Assembly (NCBI RefSeq): GCF_937859915.1
Contig: NZ_CALMAW010000023.1
Location: forward strand, 1-32,073
DNA length: 32,073 nt
DNA from: an uncultured Sphingomonas sp.
GTDB taxonomy: Bacteria; Pseudomonadota; Alphaproteobacteria; Sphingomonadales; Sphingomonadaceae
Direction: 5' to 3'
Within the stretch, counting starts at the first letter, position 1; every line of letters begins with the position of its first letter. Positions 19,069-27,384 of this stretch are shown in pieces. The notes under the pieces were generated by a model. That model had not been told where the DNA came from and made no database searches. It saw only the letters and a program-made list of their open reading frames with translations. The position numbers were made by a program, and so were the translations under genes.

Positions 19069-20196
19069 ATGTCGCTACCGCACGGCGCCATGGACCCCGA
19101 ACACACGCCGACCGAACCCTATACCTACGCCAAGGCCGGCGTCTCGATCGCCGCGGGCAACGCGCTGGTGCGCGCGATCGGCCCTCTGGCCAAGTCGACG
19201 CGGCGCCCCGGCGCGAATGCCGAGCTCGGCGGCTTCGGCGGCTTCTTCGATCCCAAGGCGGCGGGCTACACCGATCCGCTGCTGGTCGCCGCCAATGACG
19301 GCGTCGGCACCAAGCTCAAGCTCGCGATCGACAGCGGACGGCATGACGGCGTCGGCATCGATCTTGTCGCGATGTGCGCCAACGATCTGATCGTCCAGGG
19401 CGCCGAGCCCCTGTTCTTCCTCGACTATTTCGCGACCGGCAAGCTCGACGGCGACGTCGCGGTGCGTGTCGTCGCCTCGATCGCGGAAGGCTGTCTGCAG
19501 GCGAGCTGCGCGCTGATCGGGGGCGAGACCGCCGAGATGCCGGGCATGTACGCCGATGGCGACTACGATCTCGCCGGCTTCTGCGTCGGCGCCGTCGAGC
19601 GCGGCGAGCAGCTCACCGGCGACAGACTGGCCGACGGCGACCTGATCCTCGGCCTCGCCTCCTCGGGCGTGCACAGCAACGGCTTCTCGCTGGTCCGCCG
19701 GCTCGCCGCGGACAAGAACTGGAAGCTCGACCGCCCCGCCCCGTTCGACATCGAGACGCTGCTGATCGACGCGCTGATGGCGCCGACGCGCATCTACGTC
19801 AAAAGCCTGCTGCCGACGATCCGCGAAGGCAAGATCCGCGCGCTCGCGCACATCACCGGTGGCGGGCTGCTCGAGAACATCCCGCGCGTGCTGCCGACAG
19901 GGCTCCACGCGCATATCGACGCAGACGCCTGGCCGCAGAGCCCGCTGATGGCGTTCCTGCAGGCGCAGGGCCGGATCGAACCCGAGGAGATGGCGCGCAC
20001 CTTCAACTGCGGGATCGGCATGGCGGTGGTGGTGGCGCCAGCGGACGCGGCCGCGGTGACCGCCGCGCTCGAGGCGGCGGGCGAGACCGTCCACCGCATC
20101 GGCCGGATCGAAGCGGGCGAAAAGGGCTGCACCGTCTCGGGCGGCGACGAGAGCTGGGCCAAGCGCGACGCCTGGTCCGCGACGCACCTGGGCTGA
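19069..20196 (+). CDS. purM: PurM, AIR synthetase
   Basis: This protein of about 370 residues converts formylglycinamidine ribonucleotide to aminoimidazole ribonucleotide in purine synthesis. Signatures include [14 protein letters not shown] near the N-terminus, the ATP-binding segment [23 protein letters not shown] and the C-terminal [10 protein letters not shown]. Two starts are possible: the ATG at 19069 (375 residues) and the ATG at 19090 (368 residues), whose N-terminus fits the family better. Neither has a strong ribosome binding site. The upstream spacer is only 41 bases, so the promoter must overlap the divergent gene. purN follows after repeat H. Confidence 0.96.
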   Translation: MSLPHGAMDPEHTPTEPYTYAKAGVSIAAGNALVRAIGPLAKSTRRPGANAELGGFGGFFDPKAAGYTDPLLVAANDGVGTKLKLAIDSGRHDGVGIDLVAMCANDLIVQGAEPLFFLDYFATGKLDGDVAVRVVASIAEGCLQASCALIGGETAEMPGMYADGDYDLAGFCVGAVERGEQLTGDRLADGDLILGLASSGVHSNGFSLVRRLAADKNWKLDRPAPFDIETLLIDALMAPTRIYVKSLLPTIREGKIRALAHITGGGLLENIPRVLPTGLHAHIDADAWPQSPLMAFLQAQGRIEPEEMARTFNCGIGMAVVVAPADAAAVTAALEAAGETVHRIGRIEAGEKGCTVSGGDESWAKRDAWSATHLG

Positions 20197-20218
20197 GACA
20201 CACAATGCGCAACCCAAA

Positions 20219-20302
20219 CCCCTTCGCACCGATCGCAGTCGAAGTGCGGGCACCAGGCGCGGCGCTTGAAACATGTCCTTCGACTTCGCTCAGGACGAAC
20301 GG
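20219..20302. repeat. Paired intergenic palindrome H between purM and purN
   Basis: An inverted pair of related modules fills the purM-purN spacer. The right module (20275-20302) is GTCCTTCGACTTCGCTCAGG followed by ACGAACGG, a widespread proteobacterial repeat. The reverse complement of the left module (20219-20247) matches it at about 20 of 28 positions. The AGGA at 20292-20295 inside the right module is the nearest purine-rich site to the purN start. Confidence 0.65.
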
Positions 20303-20307
20303 ATTAT

Positions 20308-20874
20308 GTGCCTGTGCGTAAGAAGGTTGCGGTCCTGATTTCGGGCCGAGGCTCGAACCTCAAGGCGCTGATCGACGCCGAGCAGGACGCGTACGACATC
20401 ACGCTCGTCGTCTCGAACGTCCAGGACGCCGGTGGCCTGGCGATCGGGCGCGCTGCCGGCATCGCGACGTTCGCGCTCGCCCACAAAGGCATCGCCCGCG
20501 CCGAGTTCGACGCCATCGTCGACGCGCAATTGCGCCACCACCGGATCGAGGCGGTGGCGCTCGCGGGCTATATGCGTATCCTGTCTCCCGAATTCGTCGA
20601 GCGCTGGGCCGGCCGCATGATCAATGTCCATCCGTCCTTGCTGCCGCTCTACAAGGGGCTGCACACGCATGAACGGGCGATCGCGGCGGGCGACGCGCAG
20701 GGCGGCTGCTCGGTCCATCTGGTCACCGCCGGGCTCGACGACGGGCCGGTGCTGGCGCAGGCCGCGGTGCCGATCCTGCCGGGCGACACGGCCGATACGC
20801 TCGCGGCGCGCGTGCTGGTCGAGGAGCACAGACTCTATCCTCAGACATTGGCCGATCTGGTGCGGACGCTATGA
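20308..20874 (+). CDS. purN: PurN, GAR transformylase
   Basis: This 188-residue formyltransferase moves a formyl group from 10-formyltetrahydrofolate to glycinamide ribonucleotide. It shows the phosphate-binding loop ISGRGSN, the catalytic segment INVHPSLLP (Asn106, His108) and Asp144 in VTAGLDDGP. With the GTG at 20308 as start these fall at the same residue numbers as in E. coli PurN. A GTG at 20314 is the alternative. The frame is open back to a TTG at 20266, but that extension is repeat sequence. The gene follows purM on the same strand. Confidence 0.95.
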   Translation: MPVRKKVAVLISGRGSNLKALIDAEQDAYDITLVVSNVQDAGGLAIGRAAGIATFALAHKGIARAEFDAIVDAQLRHHRIEAVALAGYMRILSPEFVERWAGRMINVHPSLLPLYKGLHTHERAIAAGDAQGGCSVHLVTAGLDDGPVLAQAAVPILPGDTADTLAARVLVEEHRLYPQTLADLVRTL

Positions 20875-20889
20875 GCCAGGAGCAGTGAA

Positions 20890-21519
20890 ATGAGCGAAGC
20901 AAGCGAACGCAAGCGCCGGTCGCGGCTGCGCTGGATCACGCTGGGCGAGGCGGTGGCGATCGCTGCGGTCGCGATCTCGGGGCTGACCTTCTGGAACAGC
21001 TATCAGGATCGCCGCGATGCGCGCGCCGAAAAGGCGGTCGAGGCCGCGCGCGCAACCACGCCCGCGCCCTTCTATCTCAAGGCGTCCGCCAATGGCGACG
21101 GGTCGACGCTGACGCTGAGCCCGGTGGTCGCGGACCAGGTCATCCAGGGCCAGACGCTGCGGTTTCCCCCGGCGTTCGCGCTGGCGCCGGTCACGACGAC
21201 GAGCGACGCGCGGATCGAGGCGGGCTGGTTCGGCGACGCGCTCAAGGCGGACCGCAAGACGCGGTCGCTGCCCGACGAGACGCAGGGCGACGAGCGCGTG
21301 CCGCTGCTGATCGAGACCGACTATCTGGCGGGTGGTCGCGAGATGAAGGCGCGGGCTTTCTACGACATCGGCTATGCGCTGGAGGGGCATTTCCTGCGCG
21401 GCGCATCGGTGAAGCTGCGCGGCATGTCGCTGATCGGCCGGGCGGCGACGAGCGATACGACGGCGGATGCCCGGCTGGCGGCGCTATGGGAAGCGCGCGC
21501 GGGCAAGGTGAAGAAGTAA
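20890..21519 (+). CDS. Uncharacterised membrane-anchored protein
   Basis: I do not recognise this 209-residue protein. It has a basic N-terminus (ERKRRSRLRW), one hydrophobic segment (about 17-36), then a charged stretch and a soluble domain of mixed strands. The topology suggests an inner-membrane anchor; which side the domain faces is unclear. There are no cysteines or obvious catalytic motifs. AGGAG lies ten bases before the ATG, and the gene starts 15 bases after purN, so it is probably cotranscribed with purMN. Codon use looks like its neighbours. It is convergent with ndk. Confidence 0.75.
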   Translation: MSEASERKRRSRLRWITLGEAVAIAAVAISGLTFWNSYQDRRDARAEKAVEAARATTPAPFYLKASANGDGSTLTLSPVVADQVIQGQTLRFPPAFALAPVTTTSDARIEAGWFGDALKADRKTRSLPDETQGDERVPLLIETDYLAGGREMKARAFYDIGYALEGHFLRGASVKLRGMSLIGRAATSDTTADARLAALWEARAGKVKK

Positions 21520-21520
21520 A

Positions 21521-21674
21521 CCCTCTCCCCTCGGAGAGAGGGCGGGACCCGCTGCCGGAGGCAGTGAGCGGGTGAGGGCACACGGCCGTCACAGGAACGG
21601 GCCCTCACCCAATTCCAACTAGGCGGCGCCGCCGCCAAGTCTGCATATCCCTCCCCCCGAGGAGAGAGGGATAT
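21521..21674. repeat. Cluster of palindromes I between convergent genes
   Basis: Three inverted repeats occupy the spacer before ndk: CCCTCTCC..GGAGAGAGGG (21521-21542), GGGTGAGGGC (21570-21579) facing GCCCTCACCC (21601-21610), and ATATCCCTC (21645-21653) facing GAGGGATAT (21666-21674). The CCCTCTCCCC...GGGTGAGGGC layout is a widespread proteobacterial intergenic repeat. Position at a convergent junction suggests a bidirectional transcription stop. Confidence 0.75.
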
Positions 21675-21677
21675 GGC

Positions 21678-22100
21678 TCAGCCGACGATTTCTTCGGGCT
21701 GGAAGAAGAAAGCAATCTCGGTCGCGGCATTCTCGAGGCTGTCCGATCCATGGACCGTGTTCGCCTCGATCGACTCGGCGAGCTCCTTGCGGATCGTGCC
21801 CGGCTCGGCGTTGGCGGGGTTGGTCGCGCCCATCACTTCGCGATTCTTGGCCATCGCATTCTCGCCCTCGAGCACCTGGACCACGACCGGGCCCGAGATC
21901 ATGAACGAGACGAGCTCGCCGAAGAAGGGACGCTCCTTGTGGACCGCGTAGAAGCCTTCGGCCTGCGCGCGGCTCATGTGGATGCGCTTGGAGGCGACGA
22001 CGCGCAGGCCGGCCTCCTCGAGCATCTTGACGACCGCGCCGGTCAGGTTGCGACGCGTGGCATCGGGCTTCATGATCGAAAAGGTACGTTCGGTCGTCAT
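21678..22100 (-). CDS. ndk: Nucleoside diphosphate kinase
   Basis: This 140-residue enzyme balances nucleoside triphosphates by transferring the gamma phosphate through a phosphohistidine. The active site is NTVHGSDS with His117, the same number as in E. coli Ndk. TFSIMKPDA at the N-terminus and [13 protein letters not shown] are family signatures. Length is normal (about 140). The ATG at 22100 is chosen because the family starts with this segment; a GGAGC lies eleven bases upstream. A six-codon open frame (22117-22097) ends on the ndk start as ATGA, which may be chance. Confidence 0.98.
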   Translation of the reverse strand: MTTERTFSIMKPDATRRNLTGAVVKMLEEAGLRVVASKRIHMSRAQAEGFYAVHKERPFFGELVSFMISGPVVVQVLEGENAMAKNREVMGATNPANAEPGTIRKELAESIEANTVHGSDSLENAATEIAFFFQPEEIVG

Positions 22101-22237
22101 GGCCGAGCGGGCTCCATAATGTGAGGGTTTGGAAAAGTGGCGCCCCTCTAGGCGCGGCGCCGCCCCGAGGCAAGCCCGGCCGCCGCGGTCCTGCCACAAT
22201 GGTGCGGAACGATGACGCGAACGCGGAGACCTCGCCG

Positions 22238-22561
22238 ATGCCGATCGCCATGCTGATGATGCTCCAGGCGGCCGGTACGGTTGGGCCATCGGTTGCACCG
22301 CGCGATGCGACGCCGGGATCGCTACTCGAGCCGGTCCCGCCGAAACGTTGCGGCGCCAAGGCGAACGAGATCGTCGTCTGCGGCAAGGATCCGGACAGCT
22401 ACCGCCTGCCGGGAAACGCCCCGCAATCCGAGCCGGCCGGGCTCCCCAAGGCCGAATGGAAGGTGTTCGGCAAGGCGACGGCCGGCGTCGGCACCATCCA
22501 GCGCACCGTCGGTGGCTACCCGTCGAATGCCGTGATGGCGACGATCAAGATACCGTTCTGA
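22238..22561 (+). CDS. Small exported protein of unknown function
   Basis: I cannot assign a function to this protein of about 107 residues. The N-terminus ([13 protein letters not shown]) is hydrophobic and could be a signal sequence. Two cysteines (Cys38, Cys48) frame a segment, [13 protein letters not shown], that I recall in other short sphingomonad proteins, followed by DSYRLP. It ends in a strand-like ATIKIPF. The start at 22238 is supported by GGAGA eight bases upstream; in-frame starts at 22199 and 22121 lack a site. It is divergent from ndk and convergent with holC. Confidence 0.65.
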   Translation: MPIAMLMMLQAAGTVGPSVAPRDATPGSLLEPVPPKRCGAKANEIVVCGKDPDSYRLPGNAPQSEPAGLPKAEWKVFGKATAGVGTIQRTVGGYPSNAVMATIKIPF

Positions 22562-22600
22562 ACGTCCGCCGTCACGCAGACCGAGGGTCGCCGCCCCCGC

Positions 22601-22690
22601 CATCATCGGCATCCCGGACAGGGTCCGGCATCCCTACGCGCATCCCCGATCGTCGCGCGCCGCGTCTATGGCTTTCCGCCTTCGCGGAAT
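22601..22690. repeat. Paired intergenic palindrome E
   Basis: The left part (22601-22633) holds GGCATCCCGGAC..GTCCGGCATCC. The right part (22663-22690) holds GTCTATGGCTTTCCGC-CTTC-GCGGAATG with a perfect 6-bp stem (22674-22679 with 22684-22689). The TCTATGG shoulder and the TTCCGC core match both halves of element B. It lies at the convergent end of the small exported gene and holC. Confidence 0.65.
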
Positions 22691-22722
22691 GCCGAGGCTT
22701 CGCTGCGTAAGAGGGCGCCGTC

Positions 22723-23148
22723 TCAGGCCACTTGCGCCCAGCGCCCGTCCTCATCTTGTCGCCAATAGCGCGGTTCGATGCCGTCGCGGCCACGCAATCC
22801 GCGCCAGGCCGCGCGCGCCGCATCGATCGAGGCGTCGTCGAAGAAGTGGAAGGCGCGCTCATAGGCGGTCGCCGCCTCGCGCCAGACGCCGTCGACCAGC
22901 GCGACGTTGCGGGCGGCGTTGGCGGGCTCCGCATCCGCCGCGATCAGCACCGGCTGGTCGCCGCCGTCGCGACCATGCGGCAGGAACCCGTCGGGCGCCG
23001 CCCACAGCGCCTCGTCGAGCGACGCGGCCTGTGCGTCGTCGCCGGTAACGACAAGCAGCCGGCCGCCGCCGGCGAGGACGCGGGTCGCGATGCGGGCGAG
23101 CACCGCGGCGAGCGGGTCGCGGCCAAGCTGGTAGAAATCGACCTGCAT
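22723..23148 (-). CDS. holC: HolC, DNA polymerase III chi subunit
   Basis: This 141-residue protein is the clamp-loader subunit that links DNA polymerase III to single-stranded DNA binding protein. It starts MQVDFYQL, has RVLAGGGRLLVV, and the conserved DEALWAAPDGFLPHG segment in which chi proteins usually have a W..FLPH motif. Length matches E. coli chi (147). The ATG at 23148 is chosen because it begins the family N-terminus; the open frame further upstream crosses the repeat spacer. The gene follows pepA, the same pairing as in E. coli. Confidence 0.93.
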   Translation of the reverse strand: MQVDFYQLGRDPLAAVLARIATRVLAGGGRLLVVTGDDAQAASLDEALWAAPDGFLPHGRDGGDQPVLIAADAEPANAARNVALVDGVWREAATAYERAFHFFDDASIDAARAAWRGLRGRDGIEPRYWRQDEDGRWAQVA

Positions 23149-23248
23149 GGCCTTGCCTGTCCTCGCGTTCGCGGGCGACGGACGGATCCCGCGCCGCGCC
23201 CCACCCCACATATCGGCCGCAGCGCGCGCCACGGGCGGCGAACCTCGG

Positions 23249-23266
23249 CCCCGGCGTTCGCCGGGG
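23249..23266. repeat. Palindrome G after pepA
   Basis: A perfect 8-bp hairpin, CCCCGGCG-TT-CGCCGGGG, sits seven bases downstream of the pepA stop, in the 124-bp spacer before holC. Its GATCCCCGG shoulder (minus strand) matches the other palindromes. It could reduce read-through from pepA to holC or protect the pepA mRNA end. Confidence 0.65.
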
Positions 23267-23272
23267 ATCAGG

Positions 23273-24742
23273 TCAGCGCTCGAGATTGTCCGCGACGAAG
23301 CGGTCGAGCAGGCGCACGCCGTAGCCGGTCGCGCCCTTGTCATATGTCGCGCCGGGCTTGGCCGACCAGGCCATGCCCGCGATATCGAGATGCGCCCAGG
23401 TCACGCCGTCCTCGACATAGCGCTTGAGGAACTGCGCGGCGGTGATCGATCCGGCCGGGCGCGGTCCGACATTCTTCATGTCCGCAATCGGCGAGTCGAT
23501 CAGCTTGTCGTAGCTGTCGGACATCGGGAAGCGCCACAGCTTGTCGCCAACCGCGAGCCCGGCGGCGGTCAACTGCCCGGCGAGCGCCTCGTCGTTGGCG
23601 AACAGGCCGCCATGCTCGTGGCCGAGCGCCACGATCATCGCGCCGGTCAGCGTCGCCAGGTCGACGATCGTTTTGACGCCATGCGTGCGCTGCACCCAGG
23701 TGATCGCGTCGCACAGCACGAGCCGCCCTTCCGCGTCGGTGTTGATCACCTCGATCGTCTGGCCCGACATCGACGTCACGACGTCGCCGGGACGCTGGGC
23801 ATTGCCGTCAGGCATGTTCTCGACGAGGCCGCAGACCCCGATGATATGCGCCTTGGCCTTGCGCCCGGCGAGCGCGAGCATCGCGCCGGCGACCGCCCCT
23901 GCCCCGCCCATGTCCCACTTCATGTCTTCCATGCCCGCGGCAGGCTTGATCGAGATGCCGCCGGTATCGAAGGTGACGCCCTTGCCGACGAACGCGATCG
24001 GCGCGGTATCCGCCCCGCGCCAGCGCATCACGAGCAGCTGCGCCTCGCGCCGCGAACCCTGCGACACGCCAAGCAGTGCGCCCATGCCGAGCTTGGCCAT
24101 CTCGGCCTCGCCGAGCACCTCGATCTCGACGCCCGCGGCGCTGAGCGGCCCGCGCACGCGCTCGACGAAACTTTGCGGGTAGATGATGTTGGCAGGCTCG
24201 GTGACCAGCTCGCGGGTCAGGAAGATGCCGTCGGCGATCGCCTTAAGCGAGGCCCAGCCGGCCTCGGCGCCCGCACCGGCACCGACAATCACGATCTCCG
24301 TCAGGCTCGGCTTCTGCGTGGGCTTGAGCGTGGTATGATAGACATCGTAGCGCCAGCTCCGCAGCAAAGCGCCAAAGGCGAGCCGGGCGGCGCGATCGCC
24401 CGCGGCGCTATGGCCGCTGAAATCGACCACCAGCGTCTGCTCGCCCGACAGCAGCAGCTTGGCGACGAGCGCCCCGCCGGCGCGTTCGTAGGCCGCATCC
24501 GAATCCGCGGCGCCCAGGCCGACCAGCACGACACGGCGGGCCTCGCCACCCTCGGACACGAACAGATCGGCGGTCGACGCGGCATCGCCGTCGAAGCGGA
24601 GGCCGACGGCGGCGCGGCGGACGAATTCGACGCTGTCGGCCGGCAGCGCGGCCAGTCGCGCCGCATCGAGCGCCCCCGATGTCATCGGCAGGGCAAGGAC
24701 ATAAGCACCTTCGGGGCGGCGGTCGGCGAAACGCACGTTCAT
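23273..24742 (-). CDS. pepA: Leucyl aminopeptidase (M17)
   Basis: This 489-residue zinc or manganese exopeptidase removes N-terminal residues from peptides. The C-terminal catalytic domain has VGKGVTFDTGGISIKP (metal and catalytic lysine), MKWDMGGAG and the signature NTDAEGRL, all intact. The N-terminal domain is the usual variable macro-like fold. Length matches PepA (about 500). The ATG at 24742 (MNVRFADRR) is chosen; the frame continues nearly 200 codons upstream, but that is antisense to lptD. It is divergent from lptD and followed by holC. Confidence 0.96.
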   Translation of the reverse strand: MNVRFADRRPEGAYVLALPMTSGALDAARLAALPADSVEFVRRAAVGLRFDGDAASTADLFVSEGGEARRVVLVGLGAADSDAAYERAGGALVAKLLLSGEQTLVVDFSGHSAAGDRAARLAFGALLRSWRYDVYHTTLKPTQKPSLTEIVIVGAGAGAEAGWASLKAIADGIFLTRELVTEPANIIYPQSFVERVRGPLSAAGVEIEVLGEAEMAKLGMGALLGVSQGSRREAQLLVMRWRGADTAPIAFVGKGVTFDTGGISIKPAAGMEDMKWDMGGAGAVAGAMLALAGRKAKAHIIGVCGLVENMPDGNAQRPGDVVTSMSGQTIEVINTDAEGRLVLCDAITWVQRTHGVKTIVDLATLTGAMIVALGHEHGGLFANDEALAGQLTAAGLAVGDKLWRFPMSDSYDKLIDSPIADMKNVGPRPAGSITAAQFLKRYVEDGVTWAHLDIAGMAWSAKPGATYDKGATGYGVRLLDRFVADNLER

Positions 24743-24916
24743 CGGATCAGGGAACCTCCACGGCGCCGGGAACCGCGCCTGATTGCGCATATGGCAAGCG
24801 GAGCCGGCCGGCGCCAGTCCTACGCTCGTCGCATCGGTGCGTCGCGGCGATTGCGGAGTGAGCACGGCAGTGCGATAGGCCCGCAAAAGCGATGCCGAAC
24901 GGGCACCGGGGGACGC

Positions 24917-27289
24917 GTGCATTTCAACAGCTCGACATTGACGTCGCGACTCGCGCTCGCCACCGCGCTTCCGCTCGTCCTGGCCGCGCTTGCCGCACCG
25001 GCATCCGCGCAGTCGACGCCGTTTCAGTCGGCCGATCCGGGTACGGCGGGCATGGCGACGGAAAGCGCCGGTATCGCAGCATCGGTGCCGGGGCTCGGCA
25101 AGCGCGACGACGGCCGCCCCGCGCTGGTTGACCCGGTAACCCCGAACATGACCGTCGCAGGCGTCGAGACGCCGCTGGGCGACAACGAAGCCGCGTTCAC
25201 CGCGAAGACGCTCGATTACGATTATAAGGCGCATCAGGTCACCGCGGTCGGCGACGTGCGGATGGTCCGTCAGGGCAATCGCCTGCGCGCCGACAAGGTG
25301 ATCTGGAATCGCGACACCGACGAGGTCCACGCGATCGGCAATGTCGCGATCGCCAATCCGCAGGGCGACGTCTCCTATGGCGACGACGTCGTACTGACCA
25401 ACGCGATGAAGGACGGCGTCGTCGAGGACATGCTGCTCGTGCTCGAGAATGGCGGGCGGATGGCGGCGACCAAGGGCGTGCGCAAGGACGGCGTCTATAC
25501 GCTGACGCGGGCCTCCTACACGCCGTGCGACGTCACCACGAGCAAGGGCTGTCCCAAGAATCCGATCTGGAAGATCACCGCGCTACGGGTCATCTACGAT
25601 CCGGCCAAGCACCGGCTGTCCTATCGCGACGCGCGCCTCACCTTCCTCGGCATTCCCTTCGCCTGGCTGCCGATCTTCTCGCATCCCGACGGCACCGGCC
25701 AGGGCGGCTCGTCGGGGCTGCTGGTACCCAACATCACCTACAACAAGCGCAACGGGATGCTCTACGCGCAGCCCTATTACCGCCAGTTCGCGCCCAATCG
25801 CGACCTGACCGTGACGCCCTATCTGTTCACCGGCGTTGCCCCGATGATGGAGGCGGAATATCGCTCGCTCGGCCCCAAGGGCGCGTGGCGCGTGCAGGGC
25901 TATCTCACCGACAGCCAGCAATCGACAAACAATGTCGACAGCGGCTCGCACCATGTCCGCGGCTATTTCGAGGCCAATGGCACGTTCCAGCTCGGCCCCG
26001 ACTGGACGCTGAGCGGCTCGTTGCGCGCGGTCACCGACAAGACCTTCCTGCAGCGCTACGATCTCAATTACGATGACCGGCTGCGGTCGTCGATCAAGGC
26101 CGAACGGATCGACTCCGACAGCTATCTGTCGATCGCCGGCTGGGAATTCGAGACGCTGGTGCCCGGCGCCAACCAGTCTGCTCAGCCGATCGCCATCCCC
26201 GCGATCGACTATCGCCTGCGCGTGCCCGAACATGTGCTGGATGGCACCTTCACCTTCCAGGCCAACACGCTCGGCATCACGCGCACGCAGGGCGAGGACA
26301 TGCAGCGTGCGTTCGTCTCGGCGCAGTGGGAGAAATGGTTTCTCACCCCGCTCGGCCAGCAGGTGACCTTCACCGCGCTCGGCCGCGGCGACGTCTACCA
26401 CAGTTCGGACAATGCCGACACGTCGACGGTGATCTACCAGGGCCTGCCGGGCTGGCAGGGTCGCGTGATCGCCGCCGCCGCGGTCGACGTGCGCTGGCCG
26501 TTCGTCGGCGAGATGTTCGGCGGCACGCAGACGCTGACCCCGCGCGTCCAGATCGTCGCCAGCCCCAAGACGCGCAACCTCGATATCCCCAACGAGGATT
26601 CGCGCGCGATCGATCTCGACGACACCAATTTGTTCGCGATCAACCGCTTCCCCGGCTACGACCGCTGGGAGGACGGGACGCGCATCACCTACGGTGCCGA
26701 ATATACGCTCGATGTGCCGCATTTCTCGTTACGCTCGCAGATCGGCGAGAGCTACCGGCTGGGCAACCGGTCCGACATCCTGCCCGACGGCACCGGCCTG
26801 TCCGACAAGCTCTCCGACATCGTCGCGCGCGCGACCGTGCGCTATGGCAGCTTCGTCACGGTCACCGAACGCCTCAGGCTCGACCACTCGACCTTCGCCA
26901 TGCGCAGCAACGAGCTCGATGCGACGCTCGGCAGCCGGCAGACCTATCTCGAAGTCGGCTTTCTCGATCTCAACCGCCATATCAGCCCGATGATCGAGGA
27001 TCTGCGCGATCATGAGGAGGTGCGGCTGGGTGCCCGGCTCACGATCGGCAAGCGCTGGTCGCTCTATGGCTCGACGACGCTCGATCTGACCGGCAACGAG
27101 GACGACCCGACGCTCGATCCCGAATTCACCCAGGACGTCGATCCGGTCGAGTCCCGCGTCGGCATCGACTATTCGGACGACTGCTTCGAGCTCAGCGTCA
27201 ATTGGCGCCGCGACTATACCTCGATCGGCGACGCGCGGCGCGGCAGCACGATCCAGTTCCGGCTGGTATTGAAGAACCTCGGTCGCTAA
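24917..27289 (+). CDS. lptD: LptD, LPS-assembly outer-membrane protein
   Basis: This 790-residue beta-barrel protein inserts lipopolysaccharide, or lipooligosaccharide, into the outer leaflet. A signal peptide ends around ASAQ (about 32). An OstA-type jellyroll follows (about 95-200; LDYDYKAHQVTAVGDVRM), then the barrel, ending in a C-terminal strand (STIQFRLVLKNLGR). Only three cysteines are present: Cys204, Cys212 and Cys756. E. coli LptD has four, with an adjacent pair near the C-terminus where this one has DDC. The GTG at 24917 is the only start that gives a signal peptide and has GGGGGA just upstream. It leads the lptD-surA-pdxA-rsmA operon. Confidence 0.96.
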   Translation: MHFNSSTLTSRLALATALPLVLAALAAPASAQSTPFQSADPGTAGMATESAGIAASVPGLGKRDDGRPALVDPVTPNMTVAGVETPLGDNEAAFTAKTLDYDYKAHQVTAVGDVRMVRQGNRLRADKVIWNRDTDEVHAIGNVAIANPQGDVSYGDDVVLTNAMKDGVVEDMLLVLENGGRMAATKGVRKDGVYTLTRASYTPCDVTTSKGCPKNPIWKITALRVIYDPAKHRLSYRDARLTFLGIPFAWLPIFSHPDGTGQGGSSGLLVPNITYNKRNGMLYAQPYYRQFAPNRDLTVTPYLFTGVAPMMEAEYRSLGPKGAWRVQGYLTDSQQSTNNVDSGSHHVRGYFEANGTFQLGPDWTLSGSLRAVTDKTFLQRYDLNYDDRLRSSIKAERIDSDSYLSIAGWEFETLVPGANQSAQPIAIPAIDYRLRVPEHVLDGTFTFQANTLGITRTQGEDMQRAFVSAQWEKWFLTPLGQQVTFTALGRGDVYHSSDNADTSTVIYQGLPGWQGRVIAAAAVDVRWPFVGEMFGGTQTLTPRVQIVASPKTRNLDIPNEDSRAIDLDDTNLFAINRFPGYDRWEDGTRITYGAEYTLDVPHFSLRSQIGESYRLGNRSDILPDGTGLSDKLSDIVARATVRYGSFVTVTERLRLDHSTFAMRSNELDATLGSRQTYLEVGFLDLNRHISPMIEDLRDHEEVRLGARLTIGKRWSLYGSTTLDLTGNEDDPTLDPEFTQDVDPVESRVGIDYSDDCFELSVNWRRDYTSIGDARRGSTIQFRLVLKNLGR

Positions 27290-27384
27290 AGCCAGGGTTC
27301 ATCGAGGACATGCGAAATGCCCGCCGAACACCGCGCGAGCAGCGCGGGAGACGGGGCGCGACGCCGGCGGACACTGAGGACAGC

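Noticed and set aside
20205..20321. Small open frame between purM and purN
   Set aside because: It runs through the inverted repeat pair and overlaps purN in another frame; the translation has no pattern of its own.
24743..25330. Upstream extension of pepA by nearly 200 codons
   Set aside because: The extension is antisense to the lptD N-terminus and lacks family similarity; the ATG at 24742 gives a normal-length PepA.
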